Positions 61,864 to 64,000 of a stretch of 64,000 nucleotides of DNA are shown here, in pieces. A program made the translations under genes and the position numbers. The notes under the pieces were generated by a model that saw only the letters and a list, made by a program, of their open reading frames with translations, was not told where the DNA came from and made no database searches. How positions within the stretch are numbered: position 1 is the first letter of the stretch; each line of letters starts with the position of its first letter. The DNA lies in contig NZ_SNZC01000001.1 of NCBI RefSeq assembly GCF_004363695.1, forward strand, positions 327,857 to 391,856, in the 5' to 3' direction. The stretch comes from Flavobacterium cheniae (GTDB lineage: Bacteria; Bacteroidota; Bacteroidia; Flavobacteriales; Flavobacteriaceae).

Positions 61864-63141
61864 ATGAAACTTCACAATAAATTTATGGTTGCAGTTGCTT
61901 TTGCAATTTCAACAGCGGGTTCTTTTGCTCAAGAGTTAGAAGTTAACCTACAAATAAGACCTCGTTTTGAATACCGAAATGGATTCAAAGAACTAATGAA
62001 AGATGATTTTTATCCAACTTCGTTTGTTTCCCAACGCTCGAGAATGATTTTTTTCTACAAACAAGAAAAATTTAAAGCCAATTTATCACTTCAAAACGTA
62101 AGAGTTTGGGGCGATGTGGCTACAACTTCACCATCTGATAAAAATGGAGTGGCTCTATTCGAATCTTGGATTTCGTATGATTTCAATACAAACTGGACAG
62201 CTAAATTCGGTCGACAAGTGCTTTCATACGATAATCAAAGAATTATGGGTGGAATCGATTGGTTACAACAAGGCCAAAGTCACGATGCGGTTTTGGTTAC
62301 AAATAAAAAAAATAACTACCAAATGGATTTCGGAGCTGCGTTGAATAATAACAATGAAGCTCTTTACGAATCTGCATATGTGACGAACTATAAAAACATG
62401 CAGTTTATTTGGTTCAACCAAAAATTTTCAAAACTAAGTTTGAGCTTTTTAGCGTTGAATAATGGCTATCAATATGAAAATTTAACCGAAAATAAATTCC
62501 AAGTAGCGTATTTGCAAACCCTTGGAACTTATGGAAAATGGGATACTTCAAAATTCTATGGTGATTTCGGTTTGTATGCTCAAACAGGTGAAGCTGCTGT
62601 TACTAACGATAAAGTTGATGTTGGTGCGTATTATGCGGGATTTAATTTAGGATACAAATTCACAGCTCCATTTAAAGCCGAATTAGGTTTTGAATATTTA
62701 TCAGGAAAAGATCAAAATGAAACTGATACAAAAGTAAAATCATTCACGCCAATATTTGGAACCAACCACGGCTTCAATGGTTTTATGGATTATTTCTATG
62801 TTGGAAATCATAAAAACTCAGTAGGATTGCAAGATGTTTACACTAAGTTTATTTACGATAAAAATAAATGGCAAGTAACGTTATCTCCACATTTATTTTA
62901 TAGTTCGGCATCAGTTTACAACATGACTACTTTAGAAGAACAAGACAATTATTTAGGAACAGAAATCGATATAACAGGGACTTATAAATTAGATAAAAAC
63001 TTTATAATTTCTGGAGGTGTTTCTAAAATGTTTGGAAGCAACACTATGGAAATTTTAAAAGGAGGGAATAACAACAATTGTAACAATTGGGCTTGGGTAA
63101 TGGTATCATTTAATCCGCAATTGTTTACATATAAAAAATAG
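61864..63141 (+). CDS. Outer-membrane barrel protein (alginate-export-like)
   Basis: The 425-residue protein has a signal peptide (to SFAQ, about 22) and many amphipathic strands: LEVNLQIRPRFEYRNGF, SQRSRMIFFYKQEKFKANLSL, WTAKFGRQVLSYDNQRIMGG, the pattern of alginate-export or porin-type 16- to 18-strand barrels. A polysaccharide role is not implied by the context; as the last gene of the nirK run it may serve as an anion channel, which is an inference. It ends in an ordinary soluble-looking FTYKK rather than a terminal aromatic. Confidence 0.75.
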   Translation: MKLHNKFMVAVAFAISTAGSFAQELEVNLQIRPRFEYRNGFKELMKDDFYPTSFVSQRSRMIFFYKQEKFKANLSLQNVRVWGDVATTSPSDKNGVALFESWISYDFNTNWTAKFGRQVLSYDNQRIMGGIDWLQQGQSHDAVLVTNKKNNYQMDFGAALNNNNEALYESAYVTNYKNMQFIWFNQKFSKLSLSFLALNNGYQYENLTENKFQVAYLQTLGTYGKWDTSKFYGDFGLYAQTGEAAVTNDKVDVGAYYAGFNLGYKFTAPFKAELGFEYLSGKDQNETDTKVKSFTPIFGTNHGFNGFMDYFYVGNHKNSVGLQDVYTKFIYDKNKWQVTLSPHLFYSSASVYNMTTLEEQDNYLGTEIDITGTYKLDKNFIISGGVSKMFGSNTMEILKGGNNNNCNNWAWVMVSFNPQLFTYKK

Positions 63142-63174
63142 GTTAATTAATTATAAATAGGGTTATTGTTAATT

Positions 63175-63212
63175 AAAAAAGGACTGCTAATATAAAATTT
63201 AGCAGTCCTTTT
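63175..63212 (+). terminator. Terminator of the nirK operon
   Basis: GGACTGCTAA (63181-63190) pairs with TTAGCAGTCC (63199-63208), followed by TTTT, with matching A residues before the stem. Confidence 0.85.
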
Positions 63213-63215
63213 ACT

Positions 63216-63250
63216 TTAAAAAGAGTCGCCATGTAATTATGACGACTCCG
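63216..63250 (-). terminator. Terminator of ric
   Basis: GAGTCG (63223-63228) pairs with CGACTC (63243-63248), with inner CAT/ATG pairing past one mismatch. On the minus strand it is followed by TCTTTTTAAA, a terminator-like T-run serving ric. Confidence 0.7.
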
Positions 63251-63268
63251 TTTAAAGAACCTAATTAA

Positions 63269-63991
63269 CTAATAAAACTTATCTTGTAAAACAACGGCAC
63301 TTGGAAACAAAATATTATTTTCTAAATGAATGTGCGCATGTAAATCTGCTTCAAATTCTTGTAACATTTGGTACGTTACTTTGTACGTGTTACAAGCATC
63401 TGCAGGTGGTATATAATTGTTTGATAATTCTACAATTTTTTCAAATCGTTCACCTTCATTTTCATGTTCTTCCATCATCATGGCAATTGGGTTGGCTACA
63501 GAACCAAATCCAGGAATATTTATAGGTGAATTATTTCTATTGGCTTCCACCATTTTTTTGATGAATGGAAATAAAATTAACTCTTCTTTTTTCATATGTT
63601 GAGTTAATTCATCAGCACTTCTTTTGAATAATTTTTTAATTTCAAAAAGTTCTGGATGTTGTGCACCATGTACTTGCTCTAGCTTAATTAAAAACGAAAG
63701 CAATTGCGGGATTTTCTCTTCCACATAACGATGGTGTTTTTTTTCAATATAATCAATCAGTAAATCTAATTCCCAAGATTTAAAATCAATGCCTTGATTA
63801 TTGTTGTTAGATGTAACTCTTTCTAATTCATCTAAAAGAGCAAATTTATCTATCCCTTTTTTTGCACATACTTCATCAATAGTTCGGTTCCCTTTGCAAC
63901 AAAAATCGATACCTAGTTGACTAAAAACACCTGCGGTTCTGTAATCGTCAGCTACTATTGTGCCTACTGTTTTGTTTGAATCTATTACCAT
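63269..63991 (-). CDS. ric: Iron-sulfur cluster repair di-iron protein (Ric/ScdA/YtfE/DnrN)
   Basis: Ric proteins repair iron-sulfur clusters damaged by NO or oxidants. The 240-residue protein has the ScdA_N/DUF542 domain (about 1-60, with GIDFCCKGNRTIDEV containing Cys31 and Cys32) and a hemerythrin-like four-helix domain carrying the di-iron histidines (KKHHRYVEE, QVHGAQHPE, LTQHMKKEE, MEEHENEGE, DLHAHIHLEN). It converges on the nirK operon, and its product answers the NO stress that NirK creates. The promoter lies past the right edge of the window. Confidence 0.95.
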   Translation of the reverse strand: MVIDSNKTVGTIVADDYRTAGVFSQLGIDFCCKGNRTIDEVCAKKGIDKFALLDELERVTSNNNNQGIDFKSWELDLLIDYIEKKHHRYVEEKIPQLLSFLIKLEQVHGAQHPELFEIKKLFKRSADELTQHMKKEELILFPFIKKMVEANRNNSPINIPGFGSVANPIAMMMEEHENEGERFEKIVELSNNYIPPADACNTYKVTYQMLQEFEADLHAHIHLENNILFPSAVVLQDKFY

Positions 63992-64000
63992 ATTTCTATA

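Overview
The window is AT-rich chromosomal DNA from a member of the Bacteroidota, very probably a Flavobacterium or close relative in the Flavobacteriaceae. The evidence is the protein families (bacillithiol synthase BshA, a GldL-like small protein, a Bacteroidota-type LptD, a GH3/serine-hydrolase fusion, a RimB-RimK fusion), the -7 promoter element TAnnTTTG found repeatedly ahead of genes, and hairpin terminators with A/T-rich flanks. No rRNA, CRISPR array, insertion sequence or phage gene was seen.

Layout. 1-1.4 kb: a truncated lipoprotein gene and two small membrane-protein genes separated by palindromic repeats. 1.4-16.3 kb: housekeeping genes (yebC, gcvT, hutH, a four-gene membrane/ligase cluster, clpC, gyrA, a TPR protein, an NlpC/P60 peptidase, a thiolase). 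16.5-16.9 kb: a Ser-Pro-Arg tRNA operon with promoter and terminator. 16.9-24 kb: minus-strand clusters with a PG_1098-like methyltransferase, an AI-2E family permease, an M43 metalloprotease, and tsaD-rsmE-DUF4159. 24.1-32.1 kb: tamB, then glycolytic genes (pfkA, gapA), a GlcNAc-kinase-like gene and mgsA. 32.1-43.7 kb: a repeat-associated small gene, then lptD-ridA opposed to a run starting with two tandem amidases and continuing through an MCE/MlaD protein, a split EtfD/Hdr-like iron-sulfur module and serB. 43.8-51.5 kb: the GH3-beta-lactamase fusion, bshA, outer-membrane proteins and aroC. 51.7-58.7 kb: an eight-gene TetR-TolC-HlyD-cupin-ABC-ABC-permease-permease efflux operon. 58.9-64 kb: a nitrite/NO locus with an AniA-like copper nitrite reductase fused to cytochrome c, a NirV-like protein, a SCO copper chaperone, an outer-membrane channel, and a converging ric iron-sulfur repair gene.

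How the genes work together. The right end is a compact nitrite-reduction unit. NirK-c makes NO, SCO and NirV probably help build the enzyme, the porin may admit substrate, and Ric repairs NO-damaged iron-sulfur centres. A Crp/Fnr-type palindrome lies about 41-43 bp upstream of the predicted nirK transcription start, at the usual class II activator position. Envelope biogenesis is the second theme (tamB, lptD, MCE protein, amidases, GH3 fusion), and three of these genes appear to lack an ATG start.

The most unusual signal is a repeated arrangement at two distant sites: a housekeeping gene, then a near-identical terminator-associated sequence, then small uncharacterised gene(s), then a composite palindromic element. 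It occurs after yebC and again after ridA. All assignments come from reading the sequence; no database search was run.
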